Assembly (NCBI GenBank): GCA_025526915.1
Contig: JAHLKH010000008.1
Coordinates: 212,757 to 276,756 of the forward strand
Origin: Entophlyctis helioformis
Taxonomy: Eukaryota > Chytridiomycota > Chytridiomycetes > Chytridiales > Chytriomycetaceae
Direction: 5' to 3'
DNA length: 64,000 nucleotides
A program made the translations under genes and the position numbers. Below, one piece after another: positions 22,519 to 33,745 of this stretch; position 1 is the stretch's first letter, and every line of letters starts with the position of its first letter. The notes beneath the pieces were generated by a model that saw nothing but the letters and a program-made list of their open reading frames with translations, made no database searches and was not told the origin of the DNA.

Positions 22519-23765
22519 TCAGCTCGCTCCCAGCAGGCGTCCGCGAGCACGCTCAACATCGCCAATGCTGATGCCGCCGGCCGCAATGGCCAGCGATGTG
22601 CCGCCTGCAATCATGAGCACAGCACCCTGCACAGGCAGCAGGAACGCCAGCCCGATCATCAACAGACTGCCCTCGACAAAGATGATGCCCATGAGAGCCG
22701 TGAAGATGGCGCCAATGAGCGTTGCCACGACATACACGCCAAAGAGACCGATCGGAACAACAGATAGCGCACCGGCCGTGTACACAAACACCTTGGCTGC
22801 AGGATGTGTGTCTGCGTAGTACATGCTCATCATCAAGGCCTGCCGCAGAAAGTCTATCGCATCGTTCTGGATGGCCGTCACGACCTGCTCATGGACACGT
22901 CAGTTACGTGGCAGAACGTGGCATAGCGGAGCATTGATGCTTGGTCGCTCACATCGATGGCTGCTGACGCGGCGCGGGTCAGGTGCACTTGGACAACAGT
23001 GCTGCGCTGCAGCTGGTCGTCAAAGTGCAGGCGGGAGATTCGGCGAGTGGGCTGAAGAGCGCCGGATGTCTGTCTCTTGACAACGGCAGCCGGTGCTGCT
23101 GCAGCCACTGCTTTGGGCTTGCTCTTGGCAACGGCGCTCGTGGGGTCGGTATCGGCCGAGGACGAGCTGGCTGCGAAAGCTTGTTGCCGACGACGGCGAT
23201 TGGGCCGAGGTTGCGGAAGATATGTCTGCTGGTGGGCTTGGCTGGCTTCGACGTGCGATACGGAGAAGAGGTCCATCGGAAGCAGCATGTTGGGCAGCGC
23301 AGGTGTGCTCTGCTGCTGGCCAATGCTTGTACTGGCATGAGACCCTGGGTTGGTGGCAAGGAAGGAGTGGTACGATGTCTGGTGCATGATGAGGTCATCC
23401 GAGCTGAGTTCCGGGGACATGCTGGTGCTTGCTGAATCCGAGGCATCGAGCAAGGGGTGTTCGATGGTGCTGGTCGCTTTGAGGGGAATCGCTACTGCTG
23501 AAGATGTCGACGACAGTAGCGGTGACGGCTGCTGGTGCTGGCTGGTGCTGGCTGGTGCTGCTGTGCTGGCTGGGGGGAGAGGTTCGTATGAGGCCATGGC
23601 GAGACTGGCTGCGTGCAACCTGTTTGAAGGGAAAAGCACGATCGAGCCGACGCGGTTTGCAGGAACGCGCAGTTGGCGAAGTGAGCGACTTTCCAGCCTT
23701 CCGGACTGCGCATCTTGCCGTCTTTGCAGCAACCGCATCTGCTGGCCAGCTGCAACCAGTGCCAC
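22519..23765 (-). CDS. Promethin/LDAF1-like membrane protein (putative)
   Basis: Two exons join cleanly: 22953-23765 and 22519-22884 (68-nt intron, GTGAGC donor, CAG acceptor). The start may be 23765 or, more naturally, the internal Met at 23597 (MASYEPLPP), giving about 336 residues. The N-terminal two thirds are disordered and Ser/Ala/Gln-rich, with a basic RPNRRRRQQ patch. The C-terminal 120 residues begin with an amphipathic helix (NDAIDFLRQALMMSMYYAD) and then three or four closely packed hydrophobic segments rich in Gly (VFVYTAGALSVVPIGLFGVY, VATLIGAIFTALMGIIFVEG, SLLMIGLAFLLPVQG). That hairpin-like array resembles promethin/LDAF1 proteins, which act with seipin at lipid droplet assembly sites. 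This assignment rests on pattern only. A generic ER tetraspan protein is the alternative. Confidence 0.5.
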
Positions 23766-23926
23766 TTACAGATGCAAACACACGAGCAAGCAGGCGAGCG
23801 ACCGAGATGTAAGCTGTGTGCGATCTGCTGCTGTGCTGGCACACTCGTCACGCACATCTCACTCACATCCTGCCAGTCTGCATCCCTGTGCCTGCCAGGA
23901 CATCCCCCATCCAGCTGCTCAAAGAC

Positions 23927-25185
23927 ATGGCTGAAGACACGGTCGCGGCACTGGCCGCCGCTGACGGATCCGGCTGCTCATCAGACTCTGGCACCTCTGG
24001 CATCCCAAGAGTCCCAGCCAACTTTGCTGCCATCAATGGGCTGCGCATTGAGACTGCCAGACTGCATGTCGTGGCGTATCAGACAGACCACCTGCTCCAG
24101 CAACACAGGGATCTGGCTGTCCGTCTCAAGAGCGAGCTTGGTGATGCAAGAGCAGCCATCACACACCTGCGCTATGCTGCTCAGACACGCCATGAGCAGA
24201 TGGCACGCCTGCATGGCACACTCAGCCAGTGGATGGCTGCTGCCCAAGAGTATCACTGCCAAGCAGTCGAGGCACGCTCTGCCAATGCGCAGCTGCTGCA
24301 AGACAACTGCGCTCTGCAGGACGATCTGGATAACAGCCAGCACACCATCCGTGATCTGCAAGACACGGTGGACCAACTCAAGAAGCAAGTGGCGGCATCC
24401 AATGCGCGTTGTGCTGGAAGCCAGGCTGCTGCCGTGTCCGACATTGTGCGGCACAAGGGCAGCACGAGCAGTCTGGATGTGCCGGTCGGACTGCAGTCTG
24501 AACAGCCACGCACGAGTGACAGCCAAACGGCGCTGATGGACACGGCCGCCTGCCTCCAAGAGACAACCGCCAAGACCCACAAGGATGCTGCCACTCGGCT
24601 CAATGGCCACACAGACGATGCCACGATCAATGGTGCCAACGAGTCTGCGATGCGTCGTCTGGATGCCACAAAGCGTGAGGCTCAGGTCGCTGGTGCTGCT
24701 GCGACGCATGCGATCCTGCAGCATGACGACACGCGGATTGCCATTGGAGACACGGCAGACCGTCAGAGCCTTGAAGACAGAGCCTTATGTGAGCACAGAC
24801 AGTCGGCCCTGTCTGGCAATGCACGCACTGCTGCTTCAGTCACTGCTGCTGCTGCTGCCTGTGCTGGCTGTCACAGCCATGAGACTCATGCCGGCATGCC
24901 AATGGCCGATGCATTGGACGGCACAGCCACCAACGCAGCGCCGACCCGCAATGGCAAGAGAGGGCCGCTGCACAAGGCGAGGAAGATGGTTGCATCATTC
25001 AACCATGTGAGTGGCGAGATGGCACCATGCGTGTGGCTGCGGCTGCGGCTGCGGGATCGGTGCACGAGTGGCATGCTGACGAGTGTGGCGCATTGGCAAT
25101 CCATCAGACGGTGCGAAGCAAGGTCAAGAGTGCGCAAGTGCGGCTGGCGCAGCTTGCAACTGCCGCTTGGAGACGCCGTTGCTGA
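23927..25185 (+). CDS. Coiled-coil protein of unknown function
   Basis: Not recognised. Exons 23927-25006 and 25108-25185 give 385 residues. ATG 23927 (MAEDTVAAL) is preferred over the in-frame upstream Met because the intervening translation is Cys/His-rich, unlike the rest. Residues ~40-165 have heptad-like spacing of Leu, Ala and Ile (HLLQQHRDLAVRLKSELGDA, then ALQDDLDNSQHTIRDLQD and TVDQLKKQVA), consistent with a long coiled coil. The remainder is Ala/Thr/Asp-rich and probably disordered. The short last exon is basic (VRSKVKSAQVRLAQL, then WRRRC). The start is about 160 bp from that of the divergent promethin-like gene. Confidence 0.6.
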
Positions 25186-25845
25186 CCAAGCAAGGGATCA
25201 CAGGGAGGAAAGTGAAGGGCGATGGAGTGGAGTGGAGTGGAATGAAGAATGGATTGCACATGGCATCTTGGATGCATCAACAGTCCAATGCAAGTGATCC
25301 ACTGCGAGATGTGCACAGCACTTGGGCAGGGCATCCAGCCAATGCCAGCCAGACGCGACACGACGCGATGTTGGCGAGATTGTCCTTGCAGGATCAGAGT
25401 GCAGCTTGATGGCTGGATGGCTGGATGGCTGGATGCAAGAATGGCAGCTGGCACAAGCAGCAGCCTTGGGATGTGAACGCTGGCTGTTGGCTGCTGGCTG
25501 TTGGTTGACGCTGCTGTCGAACACACACACCGGAACAATGCAGGAACAGTCGAGCAGGACGGATCAATCCAGGAACAATCCAGGAACAACTGGCGACTTG
25601 GACGGCGTGGTTGTTCCGCAGCCACAGCCAGCAATGGCCAGCAGGTGGGAGCAAGAGCCCGACCGGCATCCGCACTGTTGGCTGCTGTTTGCTGTGCGCA
25701 TGCCAGAGACGCCGCATGCGATGGGATTGAGCCGCACATCGAGTATAAAGCCGATCATGATCTCCCTTGAAGTGGCAGTCATCTCAACAGCACCGATCAG
25801 CCAGCCAGTCAGTCAACCAACCAAACAACCAAACAACCTCAAGCC
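25186..25845. other. Intergenic region upstream of the GST gene
   Basis: 660 bp with GGCTGGAT and GGAACAAT short repeats (about 25407-25435 and 25535-25585) and the GST TATA box. No gene was recognised. Confidence 0.6.
25744..25749 (+). promoter_or_regulatory. TATA box of the GST gene
   Basis: TATAAA within GAGTATAAAGC, 97 bp upstream of the GST start codon, a normal core-promoter spacing with a leader of about 70 nt. Confidence 0.65.
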
Positions 25846-26727
25846 ATGTCGTCTGCGTCTCTCCCTCTCACGGCCAACCAGCTCATTGGCGGCACTCCCA
25901 CGCTCACATACTTCAACGTCGCCGGCACCAAGGGCCGTGGCGAGCTGCTGCGGCTGTTCTTCCACGAGGCCGGCATCGCCTTTGTCGACAACCGCGTGCA
26001 GTTTGCCGACTGGCCCGCGCTCAAGGCCAAGATCGTCGCGTCCGGAGCCAACCCATTCGGCTCGCTGCCTGTGCTCGAGCTCAACGGCCGCAACTACACG
26101 CAGTCGCTGCCGCTGCTGCGGTTGATGGCTGACAAGCTTGGCAAGTACGCAGGCAGCAACGACGACGAGCGGTACTTTGTCGATCAGGTGTGTTTGGATC
26201 TGTCTGTCTGTGCACGATCAGCCGCCACTCGACTGACACTCAGCTGACACTCGACTGGTCTCTTGCGACAGGTTGCAGACATCTACATCGACTGGCGCCG
26301 CTCATGGGTGACCACACTCGGCGGATCGGCAGAGGCACTCAAGACGCACCAGACCGAGGCACTTCCCCGCTGCTACGCCGCATTCGAGTTCTTCCTGGCA
26401 AAGTACGACGGCCCCTTTGTGCTCGGCACCGACTTCTCGTATGCCGACATTGCACTGTACCAGGCGCTCAACGACGACGGATCGCTCGAGTCTGCCAGTC
26501 TGGTTGCCCAGTATCCGCGTCTTGCTGCACTCGCACATGCCACTGCTGCGCGTCCCAACATTGCCAAGTACCTCGAGTTCCGCAAGCAGTACATCCCACA
26601 GGCGACTCCGGTTCCTGCCAAGGCGGCATCTGAGCCTCACACAGCACCAGCACGCAGCAAGACGCCAAGACTGCTTCGCGGCATTCGTCGTCTGCTTGCC
26701 ACAGTGCGACGAGCCCTTCGCGTCTGA
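25846..26727 (+). CDS. Glutathione S-transferase (sigma-like) with basic C-terminal tail
   Basis: Conjugates glutathione to electrophiles or acts as a prostaglandin-synthase-like GST. Exons 25846-26187 and 26272-26727 give 265 residues, longer than the usual ~200-210. The thioredoxin-like N-domain has the catalytic Tyr region (PTLTYFNVAGTKGRGELLRL), the cis-Pro segment (GSLPVLELNG) and the glutathione-binding YTQSLPLLRLMA, where Gln-Ser is the conserved SNAIL-like position. The all-helical C-domain includes VLGTDFSYADIALYQAL. The last ~35 residues form a strongly basic extension (KTPRLLRGIRRLLATVRRAL) not typical of sigma GSTs; it could be a membrane- or nucleic-acid-binding amphipathic helix. 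The TATA box is 97 bp upstream and a polyadenylation signal lies 99 bp downstream. Confidence 0.9.
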
Positions 26728-26825
26728 GCGATCTGTGGTGATCTGTGGCGGTTTGTGGCAGTCTGAGCCATCTGCCCATTGACAACCAGCCGCCGCAGCC
26801 ATGAGATGGTGCATCCGTTGCTTGC

Positions 26826-26831
26826 AATAAA
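26826..26831 (+). terminator. Polyadenylation signal of the GST gene
   Basis: AATAAA 99 bp after the GST stop and only 31 bp before the next start codon, so the GST 3' end and the next gene's promoter overlap. Confidence 0.6.
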
Positions 26832-26861
26832 CGCTCCCAAAATCCTGGACAACAACCCAAC

Positions 26862-28776
26862 ATGCCGCGCGCACTCCAGTCGCTGGCGTTCAACGACCTT
26901 CGTCGGCTGGCCAAGGCATCTGGTGTGTCTGCAAAGGGCACGGTGCGTAGACTCGCAGTCTTTATTGAGCATGCATGCCCATGCTTGTGCTCCCCATGTG
27001 CCATGCTGCTGACACACTCAGCGATGAACTGCGGCCTTTGGCTGTGCCTGTATCGGGCCGTTCAGAAAGCAGAGCTTGTCGAGCGGCTGGAGCAGCAACG
27101 AGACAGTGGCAACGACGACGGCCATGGCAACATTGCAGGCCAAGACCCAGAGCCGGCTCGTATCGCACAGACAGTGCAAGAGCCAGACCAGATGGAAGGG
27201 GTCGTCGAGCTGGGCCAGAAAGTCACGTCCGACACCAGCCAAGTAGCGATGCTCGCCAAGATGACGCTGAAGCTGCTGCAGGCAAAGTGCAAAGCGGCCG
27301 GACTCTCGACGCTTGGCAAGGTGCGTGGCTGTCTTCTCCGCTATCGAGTTGCCCATGCTTTGCAAGGCTGACGGTGGGATGCCCGAACAGAAAGCCGTTC
27401 TGATCGAGCGCTTGACGACGGCTTCCAAGACCACTGATGCAGATCTGAGCGATGGCGACGCGGCAATGGCCCTGCCGAGCCCAGTCGATGAGCCAGTCCC
27501 GGCGAGCCCCGTGCCTGCCGCTTCAGCTTTGAAGGCATCCAGCACGCCATTCTCTGCATACTGCATCCCATGCGGTCGGCACATGTCTTCGCCGGATGAA
27601 ATGGGCGGCGTGGCTGTCATCTACAAGCTGCGAATGCATGTGCAAATGCCAAGTGCAGGCGAGCCGAACGACGCCAAGTGCGTGCCTCTGCTGATCGACA
27701 TCCCACGAGCGGCCGATGTCGATGACGCATATGCAAATGCAGTCAGCCTGTGCCACGCATGCGCCACGGCGAACGCGCAGATGGCTGAGCGGCAGTCTGC
27801 CATGGACTGTCATCGCGACGGCTTTGTGGCGGACGACTCTGTCCACAATGACGGCGGCGAAGTGGCTGCTGAGACTCAGATTCCAGCACCAAGTGCATTC
27901 GCGTTGACTGGTACCGCAGACGTGCAACACAACAAGACTGATGCGGCGGAAAGGGACACGGCGACGACATTTCAGCCAATGGATCACTCTGCTGGACATA
28001 CTGTGCAGAGTCCAACATCTGCGATGCAGAGCCGCCTTGCTCGGCCAGTGTATGCAAAGACAACAGCCGCCGCCAACACGTCAGCAGGCGCGGCCAATAC
28101 CCGCCAGGCGTTGAGGGTCCAGAACGCATCCATGAGCAGCAAGATCCCTCTCACGCCAGCATTGCGCAAGGCCCAGTCCGCGATACAGCCTATTGCCACA
28201 TCGGCGACCAAGGGCAAGGACGTCGGGGGAAAAACTGCAGCATCTGCCAAGCAACGCGCATTGCAGGCACCACTGGGCACCTGGCATCGCCAAGCACGTC
28301 GCGACCATATCCAACAGCAACTGCAGCGAGGCGGCGAGCAGGAATGGCCGCAAACCACGCACTTGGAACGCAGCGAAAGTTTCGAGAGCATGAGCACCAC
28401 GATTGGGTCCATCAGCAGCATCAGCAGCGGTGGCGGTAGTCGCAGCAGCTTCAACTTTGCAAACAGCATTGGCTCTGCAAGCGCCATGAAACGCAGCGGC
28501 ATCAGCGGTACGCACGGCACGCACGGCACGCACGGCAAGTTTGGTATGGACCCGCAGAGCCCTGCTCCTCAGCGGATCATGCAGTTGCAGCGGCAGTATT
28601 CGGCATCCTCGTCCGTGAGTGCACCTGGATCGCCCAAACGGCGCGACTCTTACCAGGCGAGAGCATGCCCACTGTTCAGCGAGCGCGTCGAGCTGATCAC
28701 GTCAGCTGCCATGCCGGGCACAACGGAAGAGCTGCAGCTCATCCTTGGCACAGCACAGGGCAAGCTGCCGCGATGA
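26862..28776 (+). CDS. Protein with two SAP-like motifs
   Basis: SAP motifs (about 35 residues, helix-turn-helix) bind AT-rich DNA or RNA in chromatin and RNA-processing proteins. Exons 26862-26942, 27066-27320 and 27391-28776 give 573 residues. Motif 1 runs LQSLAFNDLRRLAKASGVSA, then KAELVERLEQQ. Motif 2 runs LKLLQAKCKAAGLSTLGK, then KAVLIERLTTA. Each is interrupted by a phase-0 intron at the same place, just before Lys-Ala. After the motifs comes a segment with FSAYCIPCGRHMSS and SLCHACATANAQ, whose two CxxC pairs could bind zinc. The rest is disordered Ser/Gln/Ala-rich, including three Gly-Thr-His repeats. Function beyond nucleic-acid binding cannot be read. Only 134 bp separates it from the upstream GST gene. 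Confidence 0.65.
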
Positions 28777-29012
28777 TGGCCGGCTTCTGACATCTTCATT
28801 CCTTCAATGAAGCTGCACATCATCGCAGACGAGGTTCAGCATTGCAGCACTCTTGAAATGAAGAGCAGGGATGCAAGGATGGCATGCCATTCGAGCCGGC
28901 TCTCGCTTGGCTGGTGCACATGCGTCATGATCGGTCTGTGTATGATATGTATGTATTGCTCAACTCATCATGGCGGGATATCCGGATCCCAGATCCAAAC
29001 AAAGCGCAGCCG

Positions 29013-32000
29013 TCACTCGTCCTCCTCCTCCTCGTGATCGTTGTTCTCGTCATCATCGTCGTGTGCTGCATCGTCCACATGCTCATCGGCGTATTCATCC
29101 TCGTCTTCATGGCCATCGGCCGGTGCCTGGCCAAGAGACGCGGACGAACCGTGTGCTTGCTCATTGAGCGAGGTGGCCGAGGTGGCCGAAAAGGTGGCGC
29201 TCGTGTCGGTCATGCGACGACGGATGTTGCGCAGCTCAGCACGACGGGCTGCCTGTGCGGCCTCGGCCTCGTGATCAAGCACGTCGTCGTCATCGTCATC
29301 GCGGTCCGGGTTGGGCGAAGCGGACCGTGTCATGTCTTCAAGGACAGCAGGAGCGTGCTTGCTGTTGCTGCGCTCGACGCTGGCGTGTTTGTCTGCCGCC
29401 GGGATGCCAACGGATGTCGCCACCAGTCGCTCAAAGTCGACATCGCTCACAAGCAGCGGCACAAACATGTCGCGACGCCGGGTCGTCTCGTCGACCAGGA
29501 AGTGGAACACGTCGTAGTTGCGATACAGCTGTGCAATCTCAATCGCCGTCATGGCCGCATCGCCGCTGAACGACTTGGGTACAAAGAAGTTGAACCGCAC
29601 GGTCGCAGTGTCGTCGGCATAGCCCGTGGCGACATAGTCGGCGAGGTGTGCAGTCAGGGCCGTGAGCTCGGCGCGGATGTCCGACAGGTTGCCCCAGCGT
29701 GCCGCGGCTTGGAACGGCGGCAGCGACTCGAGGCTCTTGAAGTCGGGGTACTGGTCGTGGAACTCGGGAAGCGGCGCCGAGATGAGCGAGATGGCACGGT
29801 CGATCATGTCGTCGCGGAACTCGAACAGGCGCAGGAGCACGCGGACGCCGACCTCGGTGGCCAGCCATCTGAACTTGGGCTTCTTGGATGCAGCCATGGC
29901 CGGATGCTTGCTGTCCATGAAAAAGGCGTTGGCTGCCGCAACGGCCACTGTGGACTGTGCAACGTCTGCGCGGTCGACCTGCTCGCGGAGGACGGGGATG
30001 ATGGTCGATCCGTTGACGGTAAAGCGAGACGCCTGCATCCTGGACGCATCGACCAGCTGCGAGCGGTTGAGCACGAGCCAAAAGTACGTGCGGTGCGTCT
30101 TCTTGGTGGCGACGTATGCACGGATGGCCTCGAGCTGTGCGTCTGGCGTGTGCATCGGTGACACGGCTGGCTCGAGACCGCCGACGGTGCGTCGGACATC
30201 GCCAGACGCCGTGACAAACAGCGTCGAGTTTTGCGTCTGCTTGCCCGTGATGCGCTGGAAGTTGTGCTTGAGGCCAGCAGCAGTCGACACGGCCTTGAGG
30301 TTGAAGATGGGGCCGTGACCGTTGATGGCCGCTGCCTTGGCGTCGTCCACAAGCACTCGCGTCTTGTCGTTGATGGCCGTGACGCGCAGGGCAAAGGCGC
30401 CATACACGTCAAACTTGGTCGACGACAGCGGCTCGGACGGGCCGTGCACGATCTTGTTGACGACTGCCTTGGCGGCCGTCTCGAGCTGCAAGCGGTAGTG
30501 CGACGCAAGCACCTGGCGGATCTCTGTGCTGAACGTGGACACAAGCACGCGCACCTCGTTCTCGCGCCAGTCCTCGAGAAGAGCGCGGAAGAGAGCGAGC
30601 TCGGCGCTCGTCTCGCCAGTGAGCACGGGCTTGTCAAACGATGCGACAGGCTCCTCAGACGCATCGGGAACCGAGAACAGACGCACAAAGTCGACGTTGC
30701 CAAAGTGGCGCGCAATCTCGACAGGCGTCTGCAGGCCGAGCTTGTCGCTGATCTTGCTGCGCAGGAGCCACGAGTATTGCAGCACCTTGTCCGACTTGCG
30801 CATGGGACTGCGGAGGTACTGGCTGAAGATGGGCGGGAAGTCAAGAAGGTGGTCGAGGAACTCTGGCTTGGTGGCGGCATAGTGCAGCGGCTTGGTGGCA
30901 ATCTCGCGCATGATGTCGACGTCCGACAGATGCTGGCATCACGAGCATGGACGGGCGATGTGAGAGCGATGCGAGTGAAGCGTGCATCAAGAGTTGGACC
31001 AGACGCAGATGCAGACAAGAATGTCAGCCCAACCACAACAGAGCGGCAGCAAGACACGAGCAGCCAGGATGCGCATAGCACGCACCAGTGGGAAGATGCC
31101 CGAGCCACGACCGTCATTGATCGCCTCGATGAACAGCTCGCCGAGCGTGTCGGACCATTCCTTGAGCTCCAGCTCGAGACGGAACGCCTGCTCAGCCTTG
31201 AGCTTCTGCTCGTTCTCGGCAATGTCTCGAACCAGCCTCTGCTGCTTGACGAGCAGGTTGATGTTGCCCTGCCGCAGCATACCCTGCATGATGCGCAGAC
31301 CGACACGCTCCTTCTCGAGCTTGGTCTTGATCTGCACAAGCCTCTGGTTCTCCTCGTCAAGCTCCTTGGCTTCGTTCTTGAGCGTGAGGTTGACCATCTC
31401 GAGATTGCTGCGCTGCATCTCGAGGTCGTGAGTGATGAGGAGCAGCTCGTCCTTCTGGCTCTTGTACTGCTGCAGCTCGCCCTGCAGGATGAGACGCGTC
31501 TGCTCGGTGACATCGCGGATGCGCATGGCGGTCTCGTCGATCTTCTTGGTGGTGACATCAATGGACTCGACTCTGCCGACGACGGCATTCGTATGGATGG
31601 ATGGATGGATGGTTGCAGAGTGGCAGTGCAAAGGCAGAGTGGCAGTGCGAGAGAGTGATGGCAGGATGACAGTCAGTGACCAGCAGCGGCACGCAGCCTG
31701 GATGGCATGAGTGGCAGCAAGACCCACTTGATGGCGACTCGGAACTGAACACGGTCCTTGATGCGGCTGCGGATCGTCTCCATGCGCGCACGAGGACCGG
31801 CGGCGTTTGGCTGCATGCCGCGGAACGTGCGCCAGAAGCGCGTCGGTCCCTTGAGCTTGTCCCAGTCTCGAAGTGCCTGGTGCACGTTCTCGATCTCGTT
31901 GCTGTACTGGCGCATCAGATCCTCGAGGATCTCGGCCAGGTTGTGGCGTGCCGAGGCAACCGAGACGTGCTGACTCTCGGCCGGCTTGGCTTGCAGCGAC

Positions 32001-32683
32001 ACTCGCTTGGCGTTGCGAGCAAGAGTCTCTTGGATGACAGACGACGGAGTTGCTTGATCGTCGAGGACATCGACAGGCTCGCCGTTGGCAGACGAACGGG
32101 CAGCGGCGGCAGCATCTTAATCGGCCGGTGGCTCGACGGCTTCCATGATGGCGGCCGCAGACGCCACGGCAGCAGCATCGATGAGTCGCGACGAGCGCAC
32201 GCTGCGCTTGTGGCTGTTGGTGAACTCGGCCTCGACCTCTTGCAGCAGTCGGAAGAACTCGCGGGTGTCCTCGATGACTGCGAGGTGATCGGGCGTCACA
32301 TGCGTCGACTTGACCAGCGTGGTGAACAGCGAGCCGAGAGCGGTGCAGACGAGGCCGACGCCGGGAACGGGCAGGAAGCTGAAGATGGCGGTGACGACCT
32401 GCGACGACTTGGCAATGATGGCGGGATCGAGGCCGGTGCCGTTGATGACCCAGTCCTGCAGGTGCTCAATGGCCTCCTTCGCACCTGGCGTGCTGGCGAG
32501 ACTGGCCATGAGCTTGGTCAGGTACGCAGGCGTGATGAACGACTTGACCTGGCCGTCAAAGAAGCTGGCGACCTTGCGCTTGAGGGCGTCGCTGGACGTG
32601 TTGAGCTCGGCGACCTCGTCCTGGCTGAACTGGGTGACGTCGGTGACGAGCTCGCCCTGCGGGAAGGCGTCGGTGCCTGGCAT
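29013..32683 (-). CDS. Large helical / coiled-coil / ankyrin-like protein, unrecognised family
   Basis: No named family recognised. Clear exons are 31738 upward (start ATG 32683, MPGTDAFPQGEL), 31086-31572 and 29013-30932. The junctions AAG|GTGGGT to GGCAG (31738/31572) and CTG|GTGCGT to CCAG (31086/30932) keep frame. The first part has a hydrophobic helical block (VVTAIFSFLPVPGVGLVCTA) recalling N-terminal domains of fungal STAND proteins. A long coiled coil follows (EQTRLILQGELQQYKSQKDE). The C-terminal 640 residues include ankyrin-like helices (TPVEIARHFGNVDFVRLF and TAIEIAQLYRNYDVFHFLVD) and end in a very acidic tail. An in-frame TAA at 32117-32115 lies within the first block. Because no ATG follows it in frame, an intron there is likely, but I cannot fix its borders. 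The tail is convergent with the SAP gene. Confidence 0.6.
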
Positions 32684-33239
32684 GATCTGCTGCTGCGAGG
32701 GTTCAGAATGTGGCTGAACGGGCGCATCAGCATGGCTGGTTGATCCGCTTGGCAACGCAGCGGCAAGGAGCAGCCACGAGGCAAGAGCAGGAGGCGCAGC
32801 GCACGCACTGACCTGGAGGATGGTGCACAGCAAAGGCGACGAGTGCTGGACGGAGAGGCGAGAGGCGTCAAGGATGCTCGATGAAGGACAAGCGGCAGAT
32901 GGGGCGGCTTCGTCAGCGGCAGGTCTTCTTTTTATGGCTGTTGTGGCCGTGACGACATCGGATCTGGTGCACAAAAATTCTCACTCGACTCGAGCGACGA
33001 TGTGGCTGTGTCGCAAGATATGGAACATCGTCGCCATCGACGACTCGGGCCGGCGACGACTGCCGACGAGCTTTGCATGGCGAGCGAGTGAGCGCCAGCA
33101 CTGCCCGGTCTGATGGCCGCTCGACTGGTGGCAGCTGCGGTGAACGTCATCAGAGTCGCAACGAAGCGGCCGACTTCAACCAGCTGACAGCGACCCGTGT
33201 CACGAGGATGGCCAAGGAAAAATGCAGCTCGCTTGGCCG
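32684..33239. other. Region upstream of the ankyrin-like gene
   Basis: About 550 bp to the edge of the inverted duplication. No gene or TATA box was recognised. This is the outer flank of repeat copy A. Confidence 0.5.
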
Positions 33240-33745
33240 GGATCTGTTGGCTGGAAGGGGGCGACCGAGGCACCAGACGGGCGAGCAAGTGAGCGAGTGA
33301 GCGTGCCAGCCAAGACAGCAGCGGCTTGTTGCTGTTGAGCATCTGTGGAACGGCCGATGTTGCCACGACCCTGCACACCACGCCTTGAACAGCGACCGCA
33401 GCACTCCTCGCGAATCTCTGGCGGCTCGACTGTCCAACACAGCAGCCACCAGCACGGCCGACTGCACAGACGCATCTGCACGAGCGAGATCAGCCACTCG
33501 ACACGGCCGTTGCGGTTGCGGTTGCTGCATGGTGCTGTCATGCAGTCTGTGGATGCAAGCAACAAGGGAGCCACTCGCCAACGGGAGAATGAAGCAGTGG
33601 CTGCATGAACACAATCGGTTCATTGTACAGCGACGGCAGAAAGAGATGCTGGCAGGAAGTGGAGCGATCGGTTGGCTGCTCTTGTTGCTCTGCTTCGTGG
33701 TGGCGATGGTGGTGGATGAGACGAGGAGCGCAGAGAGTCACTCGC

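Noticed and set aside
23077..23446. Plus-strand frames across the promethin-like first exon
   Set aside because: The minus-strand exon joins by a good 68-nt intron to a membrane domain; the plus-strand frames lack any pattern.
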